Assembly: GCA_023432025.1 (NCBI GenBank)
Contig: JAEYVE010000075.1
Span: forward strand, 1 to 26,064
Length of the DNA stretch: 26,064 nucleotides
Origin: Pseudomonadota bacterium
GTDB lineage: Bacteria > Myxococcota_A > Polyangia > Polyangiales > Polyangiaceae
Direction of reading: 5' to 3'
Position 1 is the stretch's first letter; each line of letters begins with the position of its first letter. The translations under genes were made by a program, and so were the position numbers. Below the pieces are notes generated by a model. The model did not search any database. It saw only the letters and a program-made list of their open reading frames with translations, and was not told the origin of the DNA. Of this stretch, positions 15,061 to 22,880 are shown piece by piece.

Positions 15061-16080
15061 ATGTCCCGCACGCTTCGTTGTTCTTTCTTTCTCGCGGCCG
15101 TGAGCCTCGGCATTCCTGGCTGTGGCGCGCGGACCGGAGATGATGAGCTTCTCGGCGGCGGCGCGGCCATTGGCGGTAGGAGCGCCGTAGGCGGGTCGGG
15201 CGGCGGCAGCGTAGGTGGAGCGCCGGCCGTAGGCGGTGGCAGCACCGGCGGCGCGGGTGGCCAAGTGGTCGCTGGCGGCGGGTCGGGTGGCCTCGTCACG
15301 GGTGGAGCGGGCGGGAGCGGCCCGTTTCCAGGCGATTGTTGTGAGGCGTCGGATACGACGCCGGGCTGCAGCAACTCGATTTTGACGGCGTGCGTCTGTC
15401 CAAGTGACGCGTTCTGCTGTGAACGGGCCTGGGACAGCGCGTGCGTTGCGCAGGTGAACTCGTGCGGCTTTGGTCCCTTGTGTGCCGGGGGCACGGGAGG
15501 CGCGGGTGGGACGGGCGGCGTCGGGGGCGTCGGCGGTGTTGGAGCTACCGGCGGTGTTGGAGCTACCGGCGGTGTTGGCGGTGTTGGCGGAATGGGTGGG
15601 TCCGGCGGAACGGGCGGCGGGACCGGAAGTTGCTGCAGTCTCCACGGCACGCCGGGCTGCGTCGATCGCAATGTTCAAGCCTGTGTTTGCGCTTCGGATC
15701 CGTTTTGCTGCGAGCAGTACTGGGACGGCATTTGCGTCGCGGAAGCGTACGCATGCGGTGGTTGCAACTCAGGCACGGGCGGAGCTGGCGGCTCCGGTGG
15801 AGCTGGCGGTAGCGGTGGCGGTATCAGCACGGGCGGCGTGGGCGGCGGCATCGTCACCGGCGGAGCTGGCGGCATGATCAGCACGGGCGGCGTGGGCGGC
15901 GTGGGCGGGACGGGAGGCGCTGCTCAGTGCGAAGCCGTGCTCGAGTCTCGCCTCGGGATCCCGGGAGCGTGCAGCCAGTGCTTGTGCAACCAGTGCTACT
16001 CGGAGCTCGAGTCGTGCTTCAACGCGTCGTGCTTCCCGCTCTTCATTTGCGCGACGTTCTACGGTTGTCCCTGCCAGTGA
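15061..16080 (+). CDS. Glycine-rich lipoprotein with two cysteine modules
   Basis: A protein of 339 residues. The signal peptide ends in GIPGC with the likely lipidated cysteine at 21. The mature chain alternates long Gly/Thr/Val/Ser-rich linkers (GGTGG and GGVGG units) with two similar cysteine modules of about 48 residues, near 96-146 and 190-236. Both contain ACVCxxDxFCCxxxWDxxCVA. A third, different cysteine-rich segment ends the protein (CSQCLCNQCY, then FYGCPCQ). Such modules on flexible glycine linkers are frequent in predicted surface proteins of myxobacteria; their function is not known. The cysteines are probably paired as disulfides outside the cytoplasm. The gene stands alone between divergent folB and a convergent gene on the right, with a strong hairpin seven bases after its stop. 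Confidence 0.85.
   Translation: MSRTLRCSFFLAAVSLGIPGCGARTGDDELLGGGAAIGGRSAVGGSGGGSVGGAPAVGGGSTGGAGGQVVAGGGSGGLVTGGAGGSGPFPGDCCEASDTTPGCSNSILTACVCPSDAFCCERAWDSACVAQVNSCGFGPLCAGGTGGAGGTGGVGGVGGVGATGGVGATGGVGGVGGMGGSGGTGGGTGSCCSLHGTPGCVDRNVQACVCASDPFCCEQYWDGICVAEAYACGGCNSGTGGAGGSGGAGGSGGGISTGGVGGGIVTGGAGGMISTGGVGGVGGTGGAAQCEAVLESRLGIPGACSQCLCNQCYSELESCFNASCFPLFICATFYGCPCQ
15532..15590 (+). repeat. Short tandem repeats in the glycine linker
   Basis: An 18-bp unit, GGCGGTGTTGGAGCTACC, occurs twice in tandem (15532-15549 and 15550-15567) and is followed by shorter GGCGGTGTT units. A separate 25-bp direct repeat of the same gene lies at 15823-15847 and 15877-15901. All units are in frame, so linker length could drift by slippage or recombination. 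Confidence 0.8.
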
Positions 16081-16086
16081 CGCGAG

Positions 16087-16107
16087 GCGCCGGGCAAAGC
16101 CCGGCGC
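16087..16107. terminator. Hairpin between convergent genes
   Basis: GCGCCGGGC (16087-16095), loop AAA, then GCCCGGCGC (16099-16107) form a perfect nine-base stem. It starts seven bases after the lipoprotein stop and lies before the stop (16153) of the convergent gene. No T-tract follows, so intrinsic termination is likely but not certain. Confidence 0.65.
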
Positions 16108-16152
16108 AGCGCGCAGCGCGCGCGTGCCCCACCTGACGGACGTGGCTCTCGC

Positions 16153-16587
16153 TCAGTGCGTGACGCGCGGCTTGGGGTCGATTTCGACGACCGACAGCGG
16201 CCACGCCAAGGGATCCCGAGACCACGACGAAGTACCGCTCGGACGAAAGTCGACCCGCAGCTCGTAGTGTCCAACGATGGGAGGAAAGGGCACGCCGAAG
16301 GTGCGCGTGCGAAAGCGTGGCGTCGAGCATTGATGACGCACCACCTCCGAGAACGTTTCGAGGCCCGACGTCGCCACGAGGGCGAAGCGCATTTCGATGC
16401 TCGAACCGATTTCTGCCGGCGCAAGCCGGAAGTACGCGTGAATTTCGAGCGGCAGGGTGTTGTTCGGTGGAGGAGGCGCGCCTGGCGGTACGTTCACCTG
16501 CTCGACCAAGTTGAAGAGCGTGATGTTGTTGCTCTGTTGGTCGAGACTCGAGCCCGCGCTGAGTCCGAGCAGATAACATTGGGGCAT
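16153..16587 (-). CDS. Conserved-looking beta-rich protein of unknown function
   Basis: A protein of 144 residues with no signal peptide or membrane helix. It opens MPQCYLLGLSAGSSLDQQSNN, which looks like a folded domain start, then alternates predicted beta strands with a Pro-rich turn (PPGAPPPPNN). Near the end it has GHYELRVDF, a strand often seen in bacterial beta-sandwich domains, so a small beta-sandwich is likely. I cannot name the family. It lies 48 bases downstream of the five-helix membrane protein gene on the same strand, so the two may be co-transcribed. Its 3' end faces the Gly/Cys-rich lipoprotein gene across a hairpin. Confidence 0.7.
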   Translation of the reverse strand: MPQCYLLGLSAGSSLDQQSNNITLFNLVEQVNVPPGAPPPPNNTLPLEIHAYFRLAPAEIGSSIEMRFALVATSGLETFSEVVRHQCSTPRFRTRTFGVPFPPIVGHYELRVDFRPSGTSSWSRDPLAWPLSVVEIDPKPRVTH

Positions 16588-16635
16588 GGATGCGGCCGGG
16601 GTAGGAGGTGAAGGGACGGTTCACTCATCGATTCG

Positions 16636-17211
16636 TTAGCGGATGAGCGGCCAGGGGCTTCCGGTGGCATAGCGAAGCACGGCGCTCGACCCAAACGCGA
16701 AAAGCGCTACCCCCAGGAGGGCGCGCAGCTTTCGCGCCAGCGGGGCTGGCAGCGACCGTTCGAGCAGCTCGCCGACAGCCCGAGCGAAGATGGCCGTAGC
16801 CGCGCCCCAGCCGAGGAGTGCTGCGGCGGCGAGGAGCGGCAGCCCGCGCCAAGTGGTGGACGCCAGCGCGGAGAGCTCGGTGACGAGGCGCGGAGCCGAC
16901 CAGGCACCTTGCCAGGCGGGAAGACGGACTTTGAAGAAGAAGCTCAGCGCGGCGAGCGCCGCCGTCACGCCGACCACGTACGAAAAGGCGCGCTCGCCGC
17001 GCTTGCGTGAGGCAGCGCCGGCGCGAGCAAACCAAAAGCACAGCGAGAGGAACGGGAGCCACGCCACGAAGAGCTCCAGCGGCAGTGGGAGCAAGGGCGT
17101 TACGGCGCTCGATCGCACGGGGCCACACCAGAGGCCTCCCCACGAAATCAACGCGGCGCTGAGCGGCACCAACGCCGCCAGACTCACCGGGACGGAGGAG
17201 GGCTGTGGCAT
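16636..17211 (-). CDS. Integral membrane protein of unknown function, about five helices
   Basis: A protein of 191 residues with hydrophobic helices near 8-28, 40-62, 76-93, 123-143 and 163-180, separated by short basic loops (ASRKRGER at 67-74, LARKLR at 158-163). By the positive-inside rule the loop at 64-75 should face the cytoplasm. No catalytic motif or known family signature is visible. It starts at the ATG at 17211, divergent from the LpoA-like lipoprotein gene with about 147 bases between the starts, and it precedes the 144-residue protein gene. The frame is clean and its pattern of helices is hard to produce by chance, so the gene is probably real. Confidence 0.75.
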   Translation of the reverse strand: MPQPSSVPVSLAALVPLSAALISWGGLWCGPVRSSAVTPLLPLPLELFVAWLPFLSLCFWFARAGAASRKRGERAFSYVVGVTAALAALSFFFKVRLPAWQGAWSAPRLVTELSALASTTWRGLPLLAAAALLGWGAATAIFARAVGELLERSLPAPLARKLRALLGVALFAFGSSAVLRYATGSPWPLIR

Positions 17212-17358
17212 CGTGGCGTGCTCGGAGTCGAGGAGGGGGAGTGGCTCGACGGAGCGCGGACTCGGGATTTCTGAGGCTGTGCGCGTGCCGTCTCGATGCT
17301 ACGGAAGGAGCGGGTAATCTCGGCAGTTGCCTCCGTCAAGCCGGCGGGTGCAGACCAC

Positions 17359-19230
17359 ATGGGTCCTTCTTCACGCCTTCTCCGCTCGCCCGGGCTGTAC
17401 CGGTTCGGCCTTGCTTCGCTGGTGTGCCTCTCGGGGTGCGGTTCGCGTCACGTGGAGGACACGGCGCCGACGCCGCCTGCGGTCGTGGCGCCGCGTGCTC
17501 AAGCGGACCTACGAGCGCTCCAGGCGGACTGGGACGCGCAGAGCGTGCGCGGACGAAGCGTGCTCGGGCCGCGCTTCGAGGAGTTTTTGAGGCGTTATCC
17601 CAACGACCCCGGGTCTTTGCGTGTGGCCGTGTTGTACGGGTGGTTGGAAATGGAGCAAGGCCGCTTGGAGCGTGCCGAGCAGGTGCTTTCCCCAGCCCTG
17701 CGCGCCAAGGAGAGCGCCAATCGGGACCACGCGCGCGTCGTTCAAGCAGCCGTGCTCACCAGGCAAGGCAAACCCGAGGCAGCGCTCACGCTCTTGCTCC
17801 CGCTCCGTGGCAAGCTGGTGGACGAGAGCTTTCGAGAGCTGTTCGGGCAAGAGCGAGTCAAGGCGGCGCTCTTGGCGCGCAGGTGGAGACTCGTCGTGGA
17901 CGCGCTCACGGAGTGGCTGGGCGAAACCACGCGACGGCCCGAACGCGTGCACGAGTTCGCGCGTCGCGCGTTGGCGCAAGTGCCGAGTCACGTGCTCTTG
18001 CGGCTCTTGTCCGAGGAAACCGCCGTGGAGGGAGACGCCGGTGAGGGCACCTACGTGCGCGGGCGCACTCGGGCCGAGGACGCCAAGGTTCGCGATGCGT
18101 CGGCCTGGATCGAGCGCTCCGTCATCGAGCAGCTCACCCAGACGGCGCTGCGCGACCAAGACGCGCGGCTGGCCCGGCAGCTTCTGACGCTTTCGCCGAG
18201 CTGGCTGCGCGCCAGCGACGAAGGCGAGCGCCTAGCGCTGCTCGCGGCCAGCGGCGGCTTCGACGCTCGCATCGAGGGTCGCACCATCGGCTTCGTCTAT
18301 TCGGAGCACGACGCGCTCGCGCGGCGTCGTTCGTCGGATGCGTCGGCTGGCATCGTGGATGCGCTCGAGCTCGGGCGCGCGCGCGGTTCCGGAGACGTGC
18401 GCTTTTTGATGCGAGAGAGCCGCGGAGATTTGACGGGGGCGCTCTCCGCTCTCGCGGGAGAAGGGGCCAGCATTTTGGTGGCGGGGGTCGACGACGCCAG
18501 CGCGACGATCGCGCTCTCGTTCGCCGAGGCCAAGAAGGTTCCGCTGCTCTCCCTCACGGATCCCGCGGATCGCCCACGCGCGCTTTCTTACGGGTTCGTG
18601 GTGGGAGCGTCGCTCGAAGAAGAACGTCGGGTGCTCTCCGAGGAGCTCTCGCGGCGCGGCGCGAAAAATGACTTGGTGGTAGGTCCGGGCGGGGTGAGCT
18701 GTGACGCGCAGCCCGCATTCCCAGGGGGCCCTCGCTTTCCCGTGTTGTCCTGGCAGCGGGAGGCGATCGACGGCGTGATCGTGCTGGGGGACGGAGCGTG
18801 CGCCGACCAACTCGCCAAGGAGACGCGCGCGGTGCGCTACAGCCCGCTGTTCGGCGTTGGTTTGGAGGCGACGTATGGCCGCCGACGCGCCAACCTCAAA
18901 AACGACGTCGTGCTCGAGGCGAGCTCACGCGCCACGACGGAGACGGCGTGGTACGAGCTTTTGGGCCGCGACGCAGCGCGCTTGGCGAGGGTGGCGCTCG
19001 AAGCCATTCCTCCCGATACGTCGCTCGAGCGGGACGCGGTGCGCGCCGAGCTCACGCGAGCGCGCGCGGCGCTTCTCGCCGCGCGCGCCGAGCTCGAAAC
19101 GACGTCCGCCGCGGGGTTCGGCGGTGCACAAGTCCTGCCGCGCACACTGCGAGCCACCTCTCCTTCCGGCGAAGAGGCCTCTGCGCCTTCTCGCTCCAAC
19201 ACCGCGACCGAGCAGCCTCATGCCCCATGA
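17359..19230 (+). CDS. LpoA-like lipoprotein with helical repeats and periplasmic-binding-protein domain
   Basis: A protein of 623 residues from the ATG at 17359; the frame is open from an ATG at 17296, but the later one gives a normal signal with LSGC (Cys27). Residues 40-300 are helical and repeat-like (for example YGWLEMEQGRLERAEQVL), resembling TPR units. Residues 306-560 look like a type I periplasmic-binding fold: TIGFVYSEHDAL, then GASILVAGVDD, KKVPLLSLTD and a late FGVGLEATYGRRRANL. This order matches penicillin-binding-protein activator LpoA and related ABC-type binding lipoproteins. In enterobacteria LpoA sits in the outer membrane and stimulates PBP1A. The role here is inferred from architecture only. 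Its stop overlaps the tsaE start by 11 bases, so translation is probably coupled. Confidence 0.8.
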   Translation: MGPSSRLLRSPGLYRFGLASLVCLSGCGSRHVEDTAPTPPAVVAPRAQADLRALQADWDAQSVRGRSVLGPRFEEFLRRYPNDPGSLRVAVLYGWLEMEQGRLERAEQVLSPALRAKESANRDHARVVQAAVLTRQGKPEAALTLLLPLRGKLVDESFRELFGQERVKAALLARRWRLVVDALTEWLGETTRRPERVHEFARRALAQVPSHVLLRLLSEETAVEGDAGEGTYVRGRTRAEDAKVRDASAWIERSVIEQLTQTALRDQDARLARQLLTLSPSWLRASDEGERLALLAASGGFDARIEGRTIGFVYSEHDALARRRSSDASAGIVDALELGRARGSGDVRFLMRESRGDLTGALSALAGEGASILVAGVDDASATIALSFAEAKKVPLLSLTDPADRPRALSYGFVVGASLEEERRVLSEELSRRGAKNDLVVGPGGVSCDAQPAFPGGPRFPVLSWQREAIDGVIVLGDGACADQLAKETRAVRYSPLFGVGLEATYGRRRANLKNDVVLEASSRATTETAWYELLGRDAARLARVALEAIPPDTSLERDAVRAELTRARAALLAARAELETTSAAGFGGAQVLPRTLRATSPSGEEASAPSRSNTATEQPHAP

Positions 19231-19726
19231 TCCACGAACCACCCCCGTCTCTGACTCCGCGCTCCCGTGCCCTACGTGGGAGCTCGAAACTGAAGCGGAC
19301 ACGACGGCATTGGCGCGCCGCTTGGCACCGCTTCTCCGCGGCGGAGACTTGGTCGTCTTGAGCGGCCCCCTCGGGGCCGGAAAAACGTTCCTCGCGCGCG
19401 AGCTGTGTCACGCTTTGGGCTTGCCCGAGGAAGAGCGCGTCACCAGCCCCACCTTCACGCTCGTCCAAGAGTACGGCACGGCGCCGCCCGTGAGTCACGC
19501 GGACTTGTACCGTCTGAAGAACGAGGCGGAGGTCTTCGAGCTGGGTCTCGACGCGCAGCGTGACGAGGGGCGCCTCGTTCTAGTGGAGTGGGGAGCTCCG
19601 TACGTGGAGGTGCTCGGCGGGGACGCCATCGTCGTCGAGCTCGAGGTGGACCCACGTCGTGCGCGCGTCGTCGGCGCCGGAGCGCGCGCGAGCGAAGTGC
19701 GTCGTGCGTTGGGGGCGTCGTGGTAA
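19220..19726 (+). CDS. tsaE: tRNA threonylcarbamoyladenosine biosynthesis ATPase TsaE
   Basis: A protein of 168 residues. The Walker A motif is GPLGAGKT (49-56), followed by TSPTFTLV (75-82), HADLYRL (93-99) and VEWG (122-125), which together are diagnostic for TsaE. TsaE is the ATPase partner of the TsaB-TsaD complex that attaches threonylcarbamoyl to A37 of ANN-decoding tRNAs in the cytoplasm. The length is normal for the family. The ATG at 19220 lies inside the end of the LpoA-like gene (11-base overlap), and the next gene starts 36 bases after its stop, so it is the middle gene of a three-gene unit. No tsaB or tsaD is in the window. Confidence 0.95.
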   Translation: MPHDPRTTPVSDSALPCPTWELETEADTTALARRLAPLLRGGDLVVLSGPLGAGKTFLARELCHALGLPEEERVTSPTFTLVQEYGTAPPVSHADLYRLKNEAEVFELGLDAQRDEGRLVLVEWGAPYVEVLGGDAIVVELEVDPRRARVVGAGARASEVRRALGASW

Positions 19727-19762
19727 GCTCTCGTTTCGGGCGCTGGGCGGCCCTCATTCGAG

Positions 19763-20611
19763 GTGATAGAAGGAGCCGTGGCTCAGACGAGCGCGCGTGC
19801 AGGGGGATCGGAAGGGGGCGCAGAAGGAGAGCCGAAGGCCTCTTTCTGGAGCTCGCTCTTGCAGCCCGTGTTGGACGTGCTGGACGCCGTGGGCACGTTC
19901 CTCTTGCTCACGGGCCGCACGGTGAGCTGGATGGTGCGGCCCCCGTACCGACCGTCACAGCTGCTCGCTCAGATGGAGTTCATCGGGGTCGAGTCCGTGT
20001 TCATCGTGTCGCTCACCGGCATCTTCAGCGGCATGGTGCTGGCGCTGCAAACGGTGCACAGCTTGCGTCAGTTCGGCGCGGAGGGCGTCGTGGGCAGCGT
20101 GGTGGCCGTCTCGCTTTCGCGAGAAATCAGTCCCGTCTTCGCGGCGCTCATGGTAACGGCGCGCGCCGGCAGCTCCATGGCCGCCGAGCTCGGCAACATG
20201 CGCGTGACCGAGCAAGTGGACGCGCTCGTGACCATGGGGGTGAGCCCGGTGCAGTATCTCTTGTCACCGCGCCTCTTGGCGTCGGTGGTGATGCTGCCGC
20301 TCTTGTGCATTCTCTACAGCTGTGTCGGCATCACGGGGGCCTATTTCGTGGCGGTCAAGTGGCAGGCCGTGGACCCCGGGCTCTTCATCGGCAACATCGA
20401 GAAGTACATGGCGCCGAAAGATTTCTACATGGGAGAAATCAAGGCGGCGGTGTTCGGCTTCTTGATTGCCTCCATTTCCTGCCGTCAGGGCTTTTTTGCT
20501 TCCGGAGGCGCCAAGGGTGTCGGAGAAGCCACGACGCGCGCGGTGGTGCAGAGCGCGGTCGCGATCTTGATCGCCAACTACGTGATTACCAGCTGGATGA
20601 CGCCAGCGTAG
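19763..20611 (+). CDS. mlaE: MlaE-family ABC transporter permease
   Basis: A protein of 282 residues from a GTG at 19763; a GTG at 19778 is an alternative. After a Gly/Glu-rich lead of about 25 residues come the MlaE features: FIGVESVFIVSLTGIFSGMV, SLSREISPVFAALMVTARAGSSMAAELG, EQVDALVTMGVSP and the final helix region with ISCRQGFFASGGAKGVGEATT. MlaE is the inner-membrane permease of phospholipid or related lipid transport across the envelope and works with an ATPase (MlaF) and an MCE protein (MlaD). Those partners usually follow in the same operon, but here the next gene is a sulfatase-fold enzyme 245 bases away, so the partner genes must be elsewhere. It probably shares a transcript with tsaE. 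Confidence 0.93.
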   Translation: MIEGAVAQTSARAGGSEGGAEGEPKASFWSSLLQPVLDVLDAVGTFLLLTGRTVSWMVRPPYRPSQLLAQMEFIGVESVFIVSLTGIFSGMVLALQTVHSLRQFGAEGVVGSVVAVSLSREISPVFAALMVTARAGSSMAAELGNMRVTEQVDALVTMGVSPVQYLLSPRLLASVVMLPLLCILYSCVGITGAYFVAVKWQAVDPGLFIGNIEKYMAPKDFYMGEIKAAVFGFLIASISCRQGFFASGGAKGVGEATTRAVVQSAVAILIANYVITSWMTPA

Positions 20612-20856
20612 TCCGTCGCGCCAAGGCGTAGCTCACGAGAGAGCTCTTGCCGCCGAGCGAGCCCGGCTACTTCGATCGACGGCGAGCTGCGTCGGGGGGG
20701 CGCCTGCAGCGCGGCAGGGGTGCGAGTTGTTGCGACGATGACGCTCCCGGCGCGCTGGTTCGCGCGCTCGCGCGCAGCCCGTGCACCAGGTGCTGGTGAG
20801 GCGACCCATCTGCGGGGCTGATCGGATGGCGCTCGCTGCTGTATGGTTCGGCCCCC
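20612..20856. other. Intergenic region between mlaE and the sulfatase-fold gene
   Basis: At 245 bases this is the longest gap in the window. It holds several hairpins: AGCTC/GAGCT just after the mlaE stop, GCGCGC (20750-20755) with GCGCGC (20762-20767), and a perfect CACCAG-GTG-CTGGTG at 20784-20798. None has a T-tract. It should contain an mlaE 3' end and a promoter for the next gene, but I cannot point to boxes. No RNA gene is recognised. Confidence 0.45.
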
Positions 20857-22869
20857 GTGGACGACCCTTCCCGTTCGTTGGAGCCCGAGCTTGCGTGCCC
20901 GCTCGGTGACCCCGACGCGCCAGCGAGCGCGCGCGAGGGGGCGCGTGACGAGGCCCGAAATGGGGGAAGGCGACGATTCGCGCGTGACGGGCGACGCATC
21001 GCCAAGGCGCGCCCGTGGGCTGCAGCGCTCTTGGTGGCAGCGCCGACCGCGCTGGTGATTGGCTTGGACCTGGGGCGGCGCGGCGAGCGCATCACCAGCT
21101 TCGATGCGTACCACGCCATGACCTACGCCGCGTCGGCGCTGGAGGCGCTCGCGGTTTGGGGGGTGCTCCTCATCGCCGCCAGCCGACGCGGGCGCAAAGA
21201 GAAACGTCCGGGTCGCTGGGTGTGGCGCGTGCTGTTCGTGTTGCTCTTCACCTTCGCCATTGGCGGGCAGACGTACTTCTACCAACAGTATCACGCCTAC
21301 CTGAACGTGGACGTTTCGCGCTTCGCCACGAACTTCACCGACAGCGTCGTAGGGCAGCTGCTCGCGGACTTTCGGAACTACATGGAGGTCAAGCTGCCGG
21401 TGCTGGCGCTCGGCGTCGCGCTGGTGTGGCTCGGACGGCACGTGCTTCGGCCGCGTCGCCGCGTGGTGCGCCTCGCCACGACGTGCGCCCCGGTGGTCGT
21501 CTTGGCGAGCCTGTTCATTCCGACGCAGCATCGGCACCTCCAAGCGGCCACGCCGGACATGCTCTACATGCACTCGGTGGGCGGCCTCCTGGCGACCGAG
21601 CTGGGCTTCACCGACGAGAGCCAGAAACTGCGGCCGCGTGCGCGGGAGTCGCTGCCCGTCCCGAAGCTGACGGCAAAGCCCGCCGTGCCGCGCAACGTCG
21701 TCTTCGTCATTTTGGAGTCGGTGCGCGCGGACGCCGCGTGCGTCGACTACGACCCGGGCTGCGAGCAAACGGCCACGACGAACGGCTTGTTTCCGGATCG
21801 AGTGCCGCTGCGGCAGCTGCGCGCGCTCGACTCGTCGACGGCGATTTCTCTCGCCGTGCTCTGGTCCGGCGTGGGGCCCCACGAGTCCCGCGACGTGCTC
21901 CACACGTGGCCGCTGCTCTTCGACTACGCGCGGGCGGCGGGTTACAGCAGCGCCTACTTCACGAGTCAGAACTTGATGTTCGGCAACGCGCGGCTCTGGG
22001 TGAAGAACCTGGGCGCGGACCGAACTTTTTCGGCGACGGACGTGGACCCCACGAGCGACATCGACTTGGGCGCTCCAGAGGGGCTCTTCGCCGAGCGCGC
22101 CATCGCGGAGCTCGGGAAGATGCCAGAGCCGTTTTTGGCGGTTCTACAGCTGTCGAACGTGCACTACCCGTATCACGTCGATCCGGAGGGGCCTGCGCCG
22201 TTTCAGCCGGCCGAGCACAGCAAGGCGCCGGAAGCGACGCAGCAGTTCTTCAACTACTACCAAAACGCGGTTCACCAGCAGGACCGTCACGTCGGCAGGG
22301 TGCTGGCCGCGCTGCGCGCGAGTGACGCTGGCGAGCGCACGGTCATCGTGTACACGAGCGACCACGGAGAGGCGTTTCGGGAGCACTACCAACTCGGGCA
22401 CACGTTCAGCGTGTACGACGAGGAAATCAAGGTGCCCGGCTGGATCGACGCGCCGCCCGGGACGTTGACCGAGGAAGAGTCCTACAACCTGCGTCAAAAG
22501 AGCGACGAGTTCGTTTTTCACCCGGATCTCACGGCGACCGTGCTCGATTTGATGGGTGTGTGGAGTGATCCGGCCATCGCGCATTTCAAGGAGCGCATGC
22601 TCGGAGAAAGTTTGCTCGGCGCCCGCGTGAACACGCGCGAGCTACCCCTCACGAACTGCGCGGGCGTCTGGAGCTGCGCGTTCGAAAACTGGGGCTACAT
22701 GCAAGGCTCGCTCAAGCTGGAAGCGCGCGCCTGGGACCCGCGCTACCACTGCTACGACTTGGCGTTCGACCCCTACGAGCAGAAGGACCTCGGCGAAGCG
22801 GCCTGCGGAAGCCTCAAGACGCGCGCCGACGAAACGTTCGGGCGTTTGCCGGGAAAAAAGAGCGACTGA
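20857..22869 (+). CDS. Membrane sulfatase-fold phosphotransferase (LtaS/EptA-like)
   Basis: A protein of 670 residues from a GTG at 20857; no clear ribosome binding site, so the start is uncertain. After a charged lead come five membrane helices (about 52-70, 86-107, 121-140, 180-200, 210-226), then a large alkaline-phosphatase-superfamily domain outside the membrane. Metal and catalytic features are VFVILESVRAD (first acidic ligand), the nucleophile candidate Thr328 in DSSTAISLAVLWSG, VYTSDHGE (D502, H503) and LGHTF (H515). This architecture is that of lipoteichoic acid synthases, phosphoethanolamine transferases and phosphoglycerol transferases, which move a phospho-head group from a phospholipid to an envelope acceptor. 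In a Gram-negative cell, modification of LPS or periplasmic glycan is the likeliest role. Several cysteines near the C-terminus may form disulfides. Confidence 0.85.
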   Translation: MDDPSRSLEPELACPLGDPDAPASAREGARDEARNGGRRRFARDGRRIAKARPWAAALLVAAPTALVIGLDLGRRGERITSFDAYHAMTYAASALEALAVWGVLLIAASRRGRKEKRPGRWVWRVLFVLLFTFAIGGQTYFYQQYHAYLNVDVSRFATNFTDSVVGQLLADFRNYMEVKLPVLALGVALVWLGRHVLRPRRRVVRLATTCAPVVVLASLFIPTQHRHLQAATPDMLYMHSVGGLLATELGFTDESQKLRPRARESLPVPKLTAKPAVPRNVVFVILESVRADAACVDYDPGCEQTATTNGLFPDRVPLRQLRALDSSTAISLAVLWSGVGPHESRDVLHTWPLLFDYARAAGYSSAYFTSQNLMFGNARLWVKNLGADRTFSATDVDPTSDIDLGAPEGLFAERAIAELGKMPEPFLAVLQLSNVHYPYHVDPEGPAPFQPAEHSKAPEATQQFFNYYQNAVHQQDRHVGRVLAALRASDAGERTVIVYTSDHGEAFREHYQLGHTFSVYDEEIKVPGWIDAPPGTLTEEESYNLRQKSDEFVFHPDLTATVLDLMGVWSDPAIAHFKERMLGESLLGARVNTRELPLTNCAGVWSCAFENWGYMQGSLKLEARAWDPRYHCYDLAFDPYEQKDLGEAACGSLKTRADETFGRLPGKKSD

Positions 22870-22880
22870 CGGAGTCGCTC
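22852..22880 (-). terminator. Rho-independent terminator for the Cys-repeat lipoprotein gene
   Basis: Read on the minus strand, GAGCGACT (22880-22873), loop CCGTC and AGTCGCTC (22867-22860) form a perfect eight-base stem followed at once by TTTTTT. It overlaps the lipoprotein stop codon on one side and the last codons of the convergent sulfatase-fold gene on the other. It is the only hairpin in the window with a true T-tract. Confidence 0.85.

Noticed and set aside
14871..15671. Proline-rich minus-strand frame (PPTPP repeats)
   Set aside because: This is the mirror image of the glycine-codon repeats in the Gly/Cys-rich lipoprotein gene; it is not a real Pro-rich protein.
15532..15901. Possible CRISPR-like or satellite array
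   Set aside because: The repeats are short, in frame and encode glycine linkers; there are no unique spacers of constant length and no cas genes.
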